From the NCBI RefSeq assembly GCF_032391395.1, contig NZ_CP135916.1:2046001-2110000 (forward strand): a stretch of 64,000 nucleotides of DNA, read 5' to 3'. The translations under genes and the position numbers were made by a program. Of the stretch, positions 8,564 through 18,600 are shown one piece after another; within the stretch, counting starts at the first letter, position 1, and each line of letters starts with the position of its first letter. Source of the DNA: Sphingomonas sp. Y38-1Y. GTDB lineage: Bacteria > Pseudomonadota > Alphaproteobacteria > Sphingomonadales > Sphingomonadaceae. The notes beneath the pieces were generated by a model that saw nothing but the letters and a program-made list of their open reading frames with translations, made no database searches and was not told the DNA's origin.

Positions 8564-11154
8564 GCCGCTTCCCTTTCGATGCGTGCTGCGCTTCGCGACG
8601 GAACCTGACCGGCGCCGCCGATCAGCCGCGACACATCGCGAAGTCCCTTGATGAGGCCCAGCCCGCCGGGGCCCGCGACATAGCGGGGCTCCCACACGGG
8701 GGCGAACTTCTCCTTGTAGCTTTGCAGCCCGCGGAAGCCGTAGAAGCGCTCGCCGTGGCGGAACAAGAGCGCCGCCGCGCGCGCCCAAACCGGCGCCAGC
8801 CGACCCCCCTCGATCCCGGCGAGCGGCGCCATGCCGAGCGAAAAGCGGCGATAGCCACGCGCCTTGGCCCAGAGCATCAGCCGCACAAACAGGAAGTCCA
8901 TCGATCCGCGCGGCGCATCGCCGACATGGCGCATCAGGTCGACGGACGCCTCGTCTAGCCCGGCGGTCAGCCACAGATTGGCGAAGGCGACGATGCGACC
9001 CTCGACCTTCACCACGCCGACGTCGAAGTTGAGCAGATAGTTGCGGTCGAATCGGCCCAGGCTGAAGTTCTTTTCCTTGTGCCCCTTGGCCAGCACCCAA
9101 TCGTCGGAAACGGCCTGAAGCTCGTCGAGGATGACGGGCACCGCGGCGGCGGGAACGATCCGGAACTCTGCGCCGGCCTTCGCCGCTGCCCTTTCGGCGC
9201 GGCGGACCGAGCGCATGCGCGGGAGGTCCATGTCGAAGTCGGCAAGCTCGACGATCGCCTCCTCGCCATATTTGACGATCTGGAGGCCGAGCCCGATCGC
9301 GACGTCGAGCATTGCCGGCGAGATTTCATAAAGGACCATGCGTCCCTGGGCGCGGTCCGCACGGTCGCGAAGCGTCCAGAGCAGTTCGCCCCAGCGCGCG
9401 GGATTGCCGACCGGATCGCCCATCACGATCCAGCTCGCCCCCTGCACCTGGTACATCAGGAACGCGTCACCATCGGTCGAGACCAGCAGGCGCTTGTCGC
9501 CGGCGAGCGCGAGCATGGCTTCGGTGCGGGTGGCGCGGGGCAGGATCGGGCGGATCGCGTCGACATCGGCGTCCGCGGCGACGGCGGGGGTGGCCGGTGC
9601 CGGTGCGAGCAGCCGCCACAGCGCCGCGCCGCCAAGCACCACCGCCACGCCGAGCATTGCCCGCAGGAACCGCGGCGCGTCGCCGTGCAGCGCGAACCGC
9701 CACCACAGGTCGTCCGCATAGGGGACATGGCGGTACGCGAAGAAACCCGCCCACACCGCCAACCCCAGCACCACCGCCACCGACGCCAGCCAGCCCGTCG
9801 ACAGCGGTCGCTCGGTCATGGCGGTGCGGCGATAGAAGGCGCCGCGGGTCCATTGCAGCAGCCCCGCCAGTGTCAGGCACAGGACCGCTTCCTCATAGTC
9901 GATGCCCTTCGCCAGCGAGAAGAAGGCACCGGCCACCAGCAGCAGCCGCGTCGCATGGAACGCGCCGTCCAGGCGTCGATAGAGGCCGGGGGCCAGCAGC
10001 AGGAGGCCGGTGCCGACCAGGCTTGCGGCGACGTGGCTCGCCTCGATGAAGGGAAGCGGGAGGATGCGGGCGAGCACGCCCATCCGCGCATGCAGCGACG
10101 GCAGCGATCCCGACAGCAGCAGCATCGCCCCGCCCAGGAAGGTTGCGGTGCCGAGCAGCAGCGGCGAGGCGCCGTTGGCGATCGCCTGAACCCCCGACAG
10201 CCACCGGGCGAGCTTCCGCTCGCGCGCACCCTCGTGCCAGGCAAGCAGCGCGACACCGATCGCCAGCGGCAGCAGATAGTAGATCACGCGATAGGCGATC
10301 AGCGCCGCGAACAGCGCCGCCTTGTCGACGGGCACGATCGCGAGCAGCACCGCCTCGAACACGCCGATTCCGCCCGGGACATGCGTGACGAGCGCGGCGA
10401 CGATCGCGAGGGCATAGGCGAGTACGAACGCCGGGAGGAGGGCGGGCGCCGCGCCGGGGACGAGTACGAACAACGCCGCCGCGGCACAGCCGATGTCGAC
10501 CAGCGCGATCCCGATCTGCGCGGCGAACTGATCGGCACGGGGCAGGGGGAGCACGAAGCCGCCGAGCCGCATCGAACGGCCGTGGTGGCGAAGGACCAGG
10601 AACGCGCCTGCCATCGCCACCAGGATCGCCGCACCGATCGCCTGTGCGACGCCTGTCTCCAGCGTCACGGCGGCGAGCGGCACGGGGCCGCCATGCGACA
10701 TCAGCGCCAATGCGGCCACCGCCGCGACGCCCGCCCAGAAGGTGCCGCTCGCCAACGCGATCACCCGCGCCACGTCCGGCGCGTCGAGGCCGGCAGCGGT
10801 GTAGATGCGGTAGCGTGCGGAGCCACCGGTCAGCAGCGCGAGGCCCAGATTGTGGCTGAGCGTATAGCTGGTGAACGAGGCGAGCGCCGCCCGCGCCCAA
10901 GGCAGCGGGCGGTCGATGATGCGCAGCGCCATCACGTCGTAGAAGCCGAGCGCGACATAGCTTGCCGCGGTGAGGACCAGCGCGAGCGCGACGCGGCCAG
11001 GCGTCAGAAGCGCGATCGCCTGGCGCACGTCGGCAATATGGATCTCCCGCGTCAGCGCCTCCAGCGCGGCGAAGCCCAGCGCGACCAGCGCCAGCACGAC
11101 CGCGATGGTGACGATGCGGCGATAGGGCGCGAGCCGGGCGACGAGCGCGTTCAT
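8560..11154 (-). CDS. mprF: bifunctional lysylphosphatidylglycerol flippase/synthetase
   Basis: An 864-residue protein of the MprF/LpiA family. It transfers an amino acid (usually Lys) from aminoacyl-tRNA to phosphatidylglycerol and flips the product outward, lowering surface negative charge and raising resistance to cationic peptides. The N-terminal half has many membrane spans with the flippase-type segment around HVPGGIGVFEAV. The C-terminal part (about 545-840) is the soluble GNAT-like DUF2156 synthetase, with FLMYQVQG, GDPVGN, DFLFVRLM and GFRGLQSYKEKF. The start ATG at 11154 overlaps the stop of the DUF2147 gene by 4 bp (ATGA). The aminoacyl group used cannot be read from sequence. Confidence 0.94.
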   Translation of the reverse strand: MNALVARLAPYRRIVTIAVVLALVALGFAALEALTREIHIADVRQAIALLTPGRVALALVLTAASYVALGFYDVMALRIIDRPLPWARAALASFTSYTLSHNLGLALLTGGSARYRIYTAAGLDAPDVARVIALASGTFWAGVAAVAALALMSHGGPVPLAAVTLETGVAQAIGAAILVAMAGAFLVLRHHGRSMRLGGFVLPLPRADQFAAQIGIALVDIGCAAAALFVLVPGAAPALLPAFVLAYALAIVAALVTHVPGGIGVFEAVLLAIVPVDKAALFAALIAYRVIYYLLPLAIGVALLAWHEGARERKLARWLSGVQAIANGASPLLLGTATFLGGAMLLLSGSLPSLHARMGVLARILPLPFIEASHVAASLVGTGLLLLAPGLYRRLDGAFHATRLLLVAGAFFSLAKGIDYEEAVLCLTLAGLLQWTRGAFYRRTAMTERPLSTGWLASVAVVLGLAVWAGFFAYRHVPYADDLWWRFALHGDAPRFLRAMLGVAVVLGGAALWRLLAPAPATPAVAADADVDAIRPILPRATRTEAMLALAGDKRLLVSTDGDAFLMYQVQGASWIVMGDPVGNPARWGELLWTLRDRADRAQGRMVLYEISPAMLDVAIGLGLQIVKYGEEAIVELADFDMDLPRMRSVRRAERAAAKAGAEFRIVPAAAVPVILDELQAVSDDWVLAKGHKEKNFSLGRFDRNYLLNFDVGVVKVEGRIVAFANLWLTAGLDEASVDLMRHVGDAPRGSMDFLFVRLMLWAKARGYRRFSLGMAPLAGIEGGRLAPVWARAAALLFRHGERFYGFRGLQSYKEKFAPVWEPRYVAGPGGLGLIKGLRDVSRLIGGAGQVPSRSAARIEREAA

Positions 11155-11558
11155 GCCGGCAGCTTCTCGATCCGCGTCCACATCTGCGACTTGCAGATCA
11201 GGCCGCCGAGAATGCAGCCCTTCACGCGAAGCTTGTCGGGCGCGACGGTGTCGATGCGGGACGAGAAGCGCCGGTTCATGTCGGGCACGAACACCGTGCC
11301 CGACCAGCTCCCGCCGCCGTTGGGGCGATAGTCCTGAAGAAGCTCGGTCCCGATCAGCGGCCCGCCGCCGCCCTCGCGCGCGTCGCTCTGCGCCTCGGCA
11401 CTGGCCCAGGCGACCCAGCCGCAAAGCTTGTCGCCGCACGGTCCGGTCCGCACCGCGACGCTGCCGTGCGGGTTCATCCAGAGGCCGACGACCTGAGCCG
11501 ATGCGGGCAGCGGCGCCGCAAGGGCGGCCATCGCCGCCAGAACCGATCCGATCCGCAT
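11151..11558 (-). CDS. DUF2147 secreted protein
   Basis: A 135-residue exported protein with a cleavable signal peptide (about 1-21, ending in ASA). The mature part starts VVGLWMNPHGSVAV and contains CGDKLCGWVAW and GCILGGLICKSQMW, the layout of DUF2147 proteins. Four cysteines could form two disulfides. DUF2147 members are small periplasmic proteins of unknown function. It is first in the four-gene minus-strand operon with mprF, the AcvB-like hydrolase and the polysaccharide enzyme, overlapping mprF by 4 bp. An AGGGAC ribosome site precedes the ATG. A part in envelope lipid or surface modification is inferred only from this position. Confidence 0.85.
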   Translation of the reverse strand: MRIGSVLAAMAALAAPLPASAQVVGLWMNPHGSVAVRTGPCGDKLCGWVAWASAEAQSDAREGGGGPLIGTELLQDYRPNGGGSWSGTVFVPDMNRRFSSRIDTVAPDKLRVKGCILGGLICKSQMWTRIEKLPA

Positions 11559-11639
11559 TCAACCGTCCCTTTCCGTTATGGGCGGTCTAGGCGGATGGGA
11601 ATGGCCGGGCGGTGGCCCCTGGATGAAGTTTTGGTCATG

Positions 11640-12014
11640 TCAGCGATTGAGCGCATAGGTGATGACGAAGCAGGCGACCGTCAGCAGCAGCATGGCAATG
11701 ATGAACGCGCCGTCGGCGACCCGCTCCAGGCCGTGCAGGCGCTGGTTCGACTGGACGCGCAGCGCGAAATAGGACGTCAGCGTCGCCAGCAGGAACAGCA
11801 CCGCGTCGATCGACAGAAGGTCGTCGGCGATCGTCCCGGTGCCATGCATCGCGAAGGCGACGCGAAGCAGCCCGATCCCGGTCAGGCAGACGCCCACCAT
11901 CGCCGCCGCAATGGGACAGATCAGGCGACACACGCGCTCGTCGAGCACCGCGCGCCGCGCTTCCGGGGATCGCCGATCGACCATTTCGCCGCTGTAGCCG
12001 AGCGCATCTCGCAT
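11640..12014 (-). CDS. small three-span membrane protein, function unknown
   Basis: A 124-residue protein with about three predicted membrane helices (around 35-57, 66-88 and 97-120) and a short charged N-terminus. I do not recognise a named family. It is divergent from the response regulator gene that begins 100 bp away, and the shared gap holds an inverted repeat at 12026-12049, so it may be a target of that regulator. The ATG at 12014 is preferred over the adjacent TTG. It is separated from the DUF2147 gene by about 80 bp, so it may also feed into the mprF operon. Confidence 0.68.
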   Translation of the reverse strand: MRDALGYSGEMVDRRSPEARRAVLDERVCRLICPIAAAMVGVCLTGIGLLRVAFAMHGTGTIADDLLSIDAVLFLLATLTSYFALRVQSNQRLHGLERVADGAFIIAMLLLTVACFVITYALNR

Positions 12015-12025
12015 CAAGCTGGAGC

Positions 12026-12049
12026 GAAGATGACCAAAGCTTCATCTTC
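12026..12049. promoter_or_regulatory. inverted repeat in the divergent gap upstream of the response regulator
   Basis: Eight bases, GAAGATGA, are mirrored as TCATCTTC around an 8-base centre containing an AAGCTT core. The element lies between the divergent membrane-protein and response-regulator genes, so it could be an operator for autoregulation. It could also form a small hairpin. No binding data are implied. Confidence 0.4.
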
Positions 12050-12114
12050 GCGCTCTTGCCAGCCCGGGCGACCGTCGCCACGCTTGCCGCGGCCAGAGCA
12101 GCGGGAAGGGGTGG

Positions 12115-12795
12115 ATGGGATACAGGATCCTGGTCGTCGAGGACGATGCGGCGACCGCCGACTATATCGCCCGCGGCCTGGGCGAGGAGGGGTTCGTCGT
12201 CGACCGCGCCGACAATGGCCGCGATGGGCTCTATCACGCGACCGACGGCAGCTATGACTGCATCGTCCTCGACCGGATGCTGCCGGGGCTCGAGGGCATG
12301 TCGGTGCTGGGTGCGATGCGCGGCGCGGGCATCGACACGCCCGTCATCCTCCTGTCGGCGCTGGGTTCGGCGGAGGACCGCATCAAGGGGCTGACGGGGG
12401 GTGCCGACGACTATCTGGTCAAGCCGTTCGCCTTTGCCGAGCTCACCGCCCGCATCCGCCTTCTCCTCCGTCGCCGCTCCCCCCCCTCCGCCGAGACGGT
12501 GCTGCGCTGCGAGGACCTGGAGATGGACCTGCTCGCGCGGCGCGTGCGGCGGGGGGCGCGGACGATCGAGCTTCAACCACGGGAGTTCGCGCTGCTCGAA
12601 TATCTGATGCGCCACGCCGATCAGGTGGTGACGCGAACCATGCTGCTCGAAGGCGTGTGGGACTATCACTTCGATCCGGGCACCAACGTCGTCGATGTCC
12701 ATATCAGCCGGCTGCGCCGCAAGATCGACGAGGGCGCGGCGCCGCTGCTCCACACGGTGCGCGGTGCCGGCTATCGGCTGGGTCCGGCCGGATGA
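12115..12795 (+). CDS. OmpR-family response regulator
   Basis: A 226-residue two-component regulator. The receiver domain (about 1-115) has the acidic pair VEDD at 9-12, the phospho-acceptor Asp in LDRMLPG (about residue 52) and the conserved Lys in LVKPFAF (about 102). A C-terminal winged-helix DNA-binding domain (about 128-224) ends with VRGAGYRLG. Receiver features resemble the QseB/TctD/PhoP group. The ATG follows an AAGGGG ribosome site. Its stop overlaps the start of the histidine kinase (ATGA), so this is a cotranslated pair. The stimulus is unknown; the nearby membrane protein and the mprF operon are plausible targets. Confidence 0.94.
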   Translation: MGYRILVVEDDAATADYIARGLGEEGFVVDRADNGRDGLYHATDGSYDCIVLDRMLPGLEGMSVLGAMRGAGIDTPVILLSALGSAEDRIKGLTGGADDYLVKPFAFAELTARIRLLLRRRSPPSAETVLRCEDLEMDLLARRVRRGARTIELQPREFALLEYLMRHADQVVTRTMLLEGVWDYHFDPGTNVVDVHISRLRRKIDEGAAPLLHTVRGAGYRLGPAG

Positions 12796-14123
12796 AGCTG
12801 CGGTCGACGACCCTGCGGCTCGCCGCGATCGTCTTCCTCTTCCAGCTCGTGGCGGCGGTCGTGCTGCTCGTCGGAATCGGCGCGGTGCTGCGCGGGCAGA
12901 GCGCCGCCACCGCGACGCGGACGGCGGAGGCGATCCGCAGCGACCTGACCGCCGCCTATGCGCAAGGCGGAGCGCCGATGCTGACGCGCGCGATCGAGCT
13001 GCGCGTCCGGCCCAGTGCCGTGCTGCTGCTCGTGGATGCGGACGGCCGGCGGCTGGCCGGCAATCTGGGCGCTTGGCCGGGAGTGCCGATCCCGCATGGC
13101 CGTTATCGCGAGGTCGCACTCCAGCGCCTGGGCCTGCCGGGCACGGAAGCGTCGCTGGTGCGGCAGATGCCGCTGCGCGGCGGCGAGCGGCTGTTGATCG
13201 GCGTGACCGTGGAAGGCGAGCGGCAATTGCTGCGCACGCTGGAGCGCGCAAGCTTTGCCGCGCTGCTGCTCGCGTTCGGGTTCGCGATGCTCGCCGCGTG
13301 GATCGCGGCGCGGCTGATCGTCGGGCGGCTCGGCACCGTCGTTGCCACCCTTCGGTCCGTGCGCGAGGGGCGCCTAGCCGAACGAACCCCGCCCGATCGA
13401 TCGAACGACGCCTTCGCCGCTCTCGGTCGCGAAGTGGATGCGACGCTCGACCGTCTGCAGGGGCTGATCGGCGAGCTCCAGATCGCGACCGACGGGCTGG
13501 CCCATGATCTGCGTTCGCCGCTCACCCGGCTTCGCGCGGCATTGGATCAGGCGGGGCGATCGGTGGACGGCGAGGCCGCTTCGACGGCGATCGACCGGGC
13601 GCTTGCCGAAAACGACCGCCTGCGCACGCTCGTCGACACCGCGCTGCTCATCAGCCGCGCCGAGGCCGGGATCGGACGCGAGCAGTTCGAGCCGCTGGAC
13701 CTTGCCGACCTCGTCCGCGTCACTGCCGAGATGTTCGAGCCGCTGGCGGAGGAGGGCGGGCGGACCATCGGGGTCGCGGCACCCGCTACGCTCGTGTGGC
13801 CGGCGCATCGGCAGTTGATCGCGCAGGCGCTCGCCAACCTTGTCGACAACGCGCTGAACCATGGGAGCGGTGCGATCACGATCGCGGTATCGGCGCTGGA
13901 CGATCGAGGTGCCGCGATCACCGTTACCGATCGCGGTCGCGGGATCGAACCGGCGCGGCGCGAGGAAGCGCTTCGCCGCTTCGGCCGGCTGGATCCGGCG
14001 CGGGCGGGTCCGGGCGCAGGGCTGGGCCTGTCGCTCGTTCAGGCGGTCGCGCACCTCCATGGCGGCGGGATCACGCTGGCGGACGCGGCCCCTGGCCTGT
14101 CGGTGACGATCACGCTTCGCTAG
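12792..14123 (+). CDS. two-component sensor histidine kinase
   Basis: A 443-residue membrane kinase partnered with the preceding regulator. It has a first membrane helix (about 10-35), a periplasmic sensor of about 120 residues, a second helix (about 155-177) and a HAMP linker. The HisKA H-box is AHDLRSPLTRLR (about 237-248). The ATPase domain has N-box NLVDNALNHG, G1 DRGRGI and G2 GAGLGLSLV. The ATG at 12792 overlaps the regulator stop; an open frame extends upstream but runs inside the regulator gene. Its TAG stop shares a CTAG palindrome with the stop of the convergent sulfotransferase gene. The ligand is unknown. Confidence 0.94.
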   Translation: MKLRSTTLRLAAIVFLFQLVAAVVLLVGIGAVLRGQSAATATRTAEAIRSDLTAAYAQGGAPMLTRAIELRVRPSAVLLLVDADGRRLAGNLGAWPGVPIPHGRYREVALQRLGLPGTEASLVRQMPLRGGERLLIGVTVEGERQLLRTLERASFAALLLAFGFAMLAAWIAARLIVGRLGTVVATLRSVREGRLAERTPPDRSNDAFAALGREVDATLDRLQGLIGELQIATDGLAHDLRSPLTRLRAALDQAGRSVDGEAASTAIDRALAENDRLRTLVDTALLISRAEAGIGREQFEPLDLADLVRVTAEMFEPLAEEGGRTIGVAAPATLVWPAHRQLIAQALANLVDNALNHGSGAITIAVSALDDRGAAITVTDRGRGIEPARREEALRRFGRLDPARAGPGAGLGLSLVQAVAHLHGGGITLADAAPGLSVTITLR

Positions 14124-15505
14124 CCGTTCCGATAGACCTTGAGGAAGGGCTCCAGGTGGCGGCGATAGGGTAGAGCGACGCCCAGGCCGAAACGGCCGAT
14201 CGGCTGGCGAACCTGTGCGCTGCTGGACGTGGTCACCGCGCGCGCGTTCGTTTGCGGCGCATAGGGGCCGGGTTCGTCCGGAAGGCGGCAGTGCGCGAGG
14301 ATGCGCGCGATCTGAAGCGCCGGGTCCTCGACCAGTTTGGCATAATCGACGGTCAGCAGCTTGGGGCCGAGCCGCTCGGCCCACCGCGCGTGGAGGTCGT
14401 CCTCCAACCGCATGTGGTGGGCGATGTCGGCGAGGTCGAGGCTCCACGCCGCGCCGCTCGCGAAATGCGTGCGGAAGCAGGACCAGGCGGTGTCGAGCGG
14501 GTCGCGGCGGACCCAGATGACCGGACTGTCGGGCAGCACCGCGTCGATCAGGCCGAGGAAGCGGGAGGTGGTCAGCGTCTTGTCGACGATGCGGCCACCC
14601 GGGCCGAACCGCTGATCGAGCAGATGGTCGTAGAGCGCGGCGAGCGCCGGACGATCGCTCGCTCGGGCAGCGGCCGCGTTCGTGCCGCCGGCATCCTGCG
14701 CGATCAGTCGGAGGAGGTTGAGTTCGCTACCGCCTGCCACGTCGCTGTGCGCAGTGACGATCTGCTCGACCAGCGTCGTGCCAGAGCGCGGCATGCCGGT
14801 GACAAAGATCGCGCGCCCCTTGCCGCTACCAGCCGTCGCTCGATCGAAGCCGCGCGTCGCCGCGGCAGCGTTGGCCACGTCGGCAGCGCGGTCATGGGGA
14901 AGGACGCGCCGATGCTCTGCCGCAGCCCGCGCGAAGGCGGCGAACGCCGCGTCGTGCTCTCCACGCGCCGCAAGCACCCCACCCGCGGCATGGAGCGCGG
15001 CGACGCGCTCGTTCGGGGCGGTGTCGTAACGGCCGGCGACCAAGGCCAGCAGCGTGTCCCCCAGCGGCTCGTCGATCCCGCCCGCCGTGCCGAGCGCGAG
15101 CCATGCCGACCCGGCCAGCGGCGCCCTGGTAACAAGATCGCGCAGCAGATCGCGCGCCTCTTCAAGCGCGCCTCGATCGAGGGCGATCGTCGCGCGGGTG
15201 AAGGCGACGCTGGGATGGTCGTCGAGCCCGGCGAGCACCGCTTCCGCCGCGTCGAGCCGGCCCGATCGGGCGAGTAGCACCGCCTGCTCGTGCCGTGCGG
15301 GAGGGGCATCGCCGCTCGCGGCAACGAACGCCGCCATTGCGGCAAGCGCTAGGTCGACCTCGCCATGATGCATCGCCAGCGTGGCAAGCGAGCGCCAGCC
15401 GGTGCCGAGCGACGCCCTTCCGTCGATCAGCGCGGCGATCGCGTCGTTGGCGCCGGCGCGGTCGCCACGCGCCAAGGCCTGTTTTAGGATATCGAGCGAC
15501 GCCAT
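14120..15505 (-). CDS. TPR-containing sulfotransferase family protein
   Basis: A 461-residue protein. The first half (about 1-215) is made of Ala-rich helical TPR-like repeats, and the second half is a sulfotransferase domain. The 5'-phosphosulfate loop GMPRSGTTLVEQI (about 240-252) and the 3'-phosphate motif VIWVRRDPLDTAWSCF (about 330-345) are both intact, so PAPS binding is likely. The acceptor is unknown. Such TPR-sulfotransferases often sit beside large TonB receptors in sphingomonads and Caulobacter, as here. The ATG at 15505 is preferred; a GTG three codons upstream is possible. A terminator-like hairpin separates it from the receptor gene. Confidence 0.88.
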   Translation of the reverse strand: MASLDILKQALARGDRAGANDAIAALIDGRASLGTGWRSLATLAMHHGEVDLALAAMAAFVAASGDAPPARHEQAVLLARSGRLDAAEAVLAGLDDHPSVAFTRATIALDRGALEEARDLLRDLVTRAPLAGSAWLALGTAGGIDEPLGDTLLALVAGRYDTAPNERVAALHAAGGVLAARGEHDAAFAAFARAAAEHRRVLPHDRAADVANAAAATRGFDRATAGSGKGRAIFVTGMPRSGTTLVEQIVTAHSDVAGGSELNLLRLIAQDAGGTNAAAARASDRPALAALYDHLLDQRFGPGGRIVDKTLTTSRFLGLIDAVLPDSPVIWVRRDPLDTAWSCFRTHFASGAAWSLDLADIAHHMRLEDDLHARWAERLGPKLLTVDYAKLVEDPALQIARILAHCRLPDEPGPYAPQTNARAVTTSSSAQVRQPIGRFGLGVALPYRRHLEPFLKVYRNG

Positions 15506-15539
15506 GTCCTGCACGCCCTAGCCCGGCCAAGGTTCAGAT

Positions 15540-15570
15540 GAAAACGGGGACGCCGAAGCGCCCCCGTTTC
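15540..15570 (-). terminator. intrinsic terminator after the TonB receptor
   Basis: On the minus strand a GAAACGGGG stem pairs with CCCCGTTTTC around an inner CGC-TTCG-GCG hairpin with the stable cUUCGg tetraloop, and the 3' arm supplies four Ts. It lies between the receptor stop and the sulfotransferase start. Confidence 0.75.
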
Positions 15571-15656
15571 CCTTGCCCCCGAAGATCGGCACCGTTCAGG
15601 GCAGTGCCGACCTTCGATCCCCTCCGGCCCCGCCGGGCCGGGAGAGTCGAAGTGCA

Positions 15657-18600
15657 TCAGCGCCGCTTTTCGCCTAGGCGCACGCCGAAGGTGAGGCGAA
15701 CCGAGCGCGGCGCCTGATATCCAAGGACCTGCGCATATTGCTCGTTGATCGAACCGTCGGGCAGGTCGCCGAACTCGTCATAGTCAGTCTCGGACTTCCA
15801 GTTGAAGACGTTGAACACATCGACGCTGAGGAAGCTGCCCGGCAGGTCGGCAATGTCGAACTGGACGTTGACATCGATCTGCTTGCGCCAATCGCTCTCG
15901 AATGCCGTACCGCGCTCGACCAGATAGCTCGGGCGGCCGGTTGTCGGATCGCTAAAATTCGGCCGATCCGAGAAGCGAGGCTGAGCGCAATAGAAGCTTG
16001 CGTCCTGATACGCCGCAGCGAAGTTGCCGAGGTCGTAGTAATAACCGATGCACGAGAATTTACGCGGCGACTCAAGCAGCGCGTTCAGGCCGACACGGAG
16101 ATTGTCGGTAAGCCCGACGCTGCCGAACAGCTTGAAAACATGCTCTCGACCGTTGGCAAGCACACCATTCGCGCCTTCCAGAAGGCCGGGCTGATCGAAG
16201 TCCTGCGTCAAGCCGGCGTCGGCCTGACCGTTGTCCGACTTGACCGCGCCCTCATAATTGCCGCGCAGGCGCGTGTAGACATAGGAACCCCGCAGGAACC
16301 AGTTGTTCGTGAAGCCCTTCTCGAATTCGAACTGGATGCTGTCATAGTTGCGGACGGCATTCGGGTAGCCGAGATCGGCCGCTGATAGTGTCGCCACCTC
16401 GCACTGCCGCGGATCGACTTCGCAATCGCCGTCAAGACGAACGGTGATGTCCGATCCCGGGTTCGCCAGCACATACTGATGGAAACCGGTGAACACGTCG
16501 TCGCAGCCGCTGATACCGTTCTGGTCGCAGTAGGCGAGAACCGCGGCATCAACCGCAACGTCGTCGAGCGTACGGCCCAAGCGCCGGTTCAAGTAGGTCA
16601 GGCGGAATGACCAGTCGCCGATCCGATGCGATACGCCGATGTTCCACTCATCGGTGTAGCTTGGCTGGAGCGACGACGACACCAAGGTGTCGATCGGCCC
16701 CTGAACGCCGTCGCTGTTGATCGCCGAGCAGAGGCTGCCCGCGTCCACGGAAATCGCGGGACAGGGTCGGCCGCCGCGGTTGGGGCCGAGATTGGTAATA
16801 TTGCCATTATCGTCGAATTGCAGACCGGCCGGGATGCCCTGGCCCGGGATCACGCCGGTAGGATAGAGGAACTGCTGACGATAGAAGAGCTCGGCACCAC
16901 CCAGCCGGATGCTGGTATTGGTCGCGACGGGCATAAAGTAGCGGTTCCACGACCCGAACACCTTCGTCCGGTTGTCGCCGAACACGTCGAACGAGGCACC
17001 GACGCGCGGACCCCACTGATCGCCGGACCGGAAGTAGGTGTTGCCGTCGAGCGCGTCGTTGCTGAACTTGTCGTTCCGCACGCCGAGCTGAAGGGTCAGG
17101 CGATCGTCGAACAGCGTCCAATTGTCCTGAATATAGAACGCCTCGTTCCGGCCGTTCCATTGCCCGGCATTCTGGTAGAAGGTCCGCTCGATATAGGCCG
17201 GCGTCAGCAGGTTGCCGGCAGCGTCGCGCTGTTCGTTTGTAAGAATGTAGCTGTAACCGCCGGCTCGCACCGTGTCCTCGGTCGACGTCAGGTCCTCTCG
17301 CTCGTAGCCGAAGCGGAAGTGATGCGAGCCGAGCAGGTTCACATAGACGTCGGCATCGGCGCGATAGAATTTACGCGTATCGCTGGATCGTTCGGTATTG
17401 CCCTGAAAGCCGCGGACCGTCGCCGTGGATCCTGTGAAGGTGTTCTGGACAAGCGCGACGTTCGGGCTCGGCTGAGACGAGCGATCGTCATGATTCTCGC
17501 CGTACGACGCAGACAGGGTCAGCCAGTCGGTGAACTGACCGGTGTAGGTGCCGACGAAATTGTCGCCGCCCTCCTCGTCGATCGCCGAGCCGACGAAGTC
17601 GCCATATTGACCCGTCGTCGGATTGAAGCGGTAGTAGGTATATTCGTCGCTTCGTTTGTTGCGGAAATAGGTGCCCTCCAGCCGGTGGCCATCGGTGATG
17701 ATCGCATCGATCTTGCCGCCAAAGAAGGGTGACGTGCTCTTGCGCGTGACCTGCTGGTTCGACAGCAGACTGATATCACTCTGCTTTTCGTAATTTGGAT
17801 TGTAGAGCGCGTAGAAGAACAGCCGGTCCTTGATGAGCGGCCCACTGAGATAGAAGTTCGCCTCAAGGTCCTCGGCATAATCGCGTTCGTTCAGCGCTGC
17901 ATAGGTGTTCGGCGCGTCGTCGCGCAGCGCATCCGGCGAATAAGCGACGATCGCACCGGCCTTGAAGTCGTTCGACCCAGACTTGGTGGTCACCGTGGTG
18001 AAACCACCGAGCGCGCGGCCATACTCTGCGGGCAGGCCGAACGTCTTGACGTCGATGGTGTCATAGAATTCGATCGGCGGATTGTTGCTGCCGACGAAGT
18101 TGCGGAAGTTCGTGATGTTGAGGCCGTTCACGTAATACTGGTTTTCGGCGACGGTCGCGCCGGAAAAGGACGCCAGGTTGCCGAATGCGCTGTCGCCAGC
18201 GGTGGTGCCGGGCGCAAGCAGCTGGATTGCGGTTTGGTTGCGCGCAATCGGCGTGGTGTTCAGAAGCTGCGAGACGTTGCCGATCGCCAGACCGCCGGTG
18301 TTGGTGCCGAAGTCGGTGCCGCGCTCGACGGATCCGGTGACGACAATGTCCTCACCCGTATCCGCAGGCGGTGCGGCCGCCGTGTCAGCAGCGGCGGGAC
18401 GGAAGGTGTAGGTGCTGTTGCCGCCCGGCGAGACGCTGACGCGCTGGTTCTCGATCGCGGTGCCGCCGGTGGGCGTGACGGTGACGATATACTCGCCGCC
18501 CGGCAGTGCCTGGACGCGGAAGCTGCCGTTCGCGGCGATCGGTACGGTGCGGGTGAAGCCCTGCGCGACCGAGCGGACGGTGACGGTGCCGCCCGTGGCG

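Noticed and set aside
8563..9100. Possible N-terminal extension of the AcvB-like protein into mprF
   Set aside because: The extra residues are Arg-rich out-of-frame translation of mprF; the ATG at 8563 forms the ATGA overlap and begins the hydrophobic anchor.
9079..11331. A long plus-strand open frame opposite mprF
   Set aside because: It has low-complexity Arg/Gln/His composition and no family signature; mprF motifs on the minus strand explain the frame.
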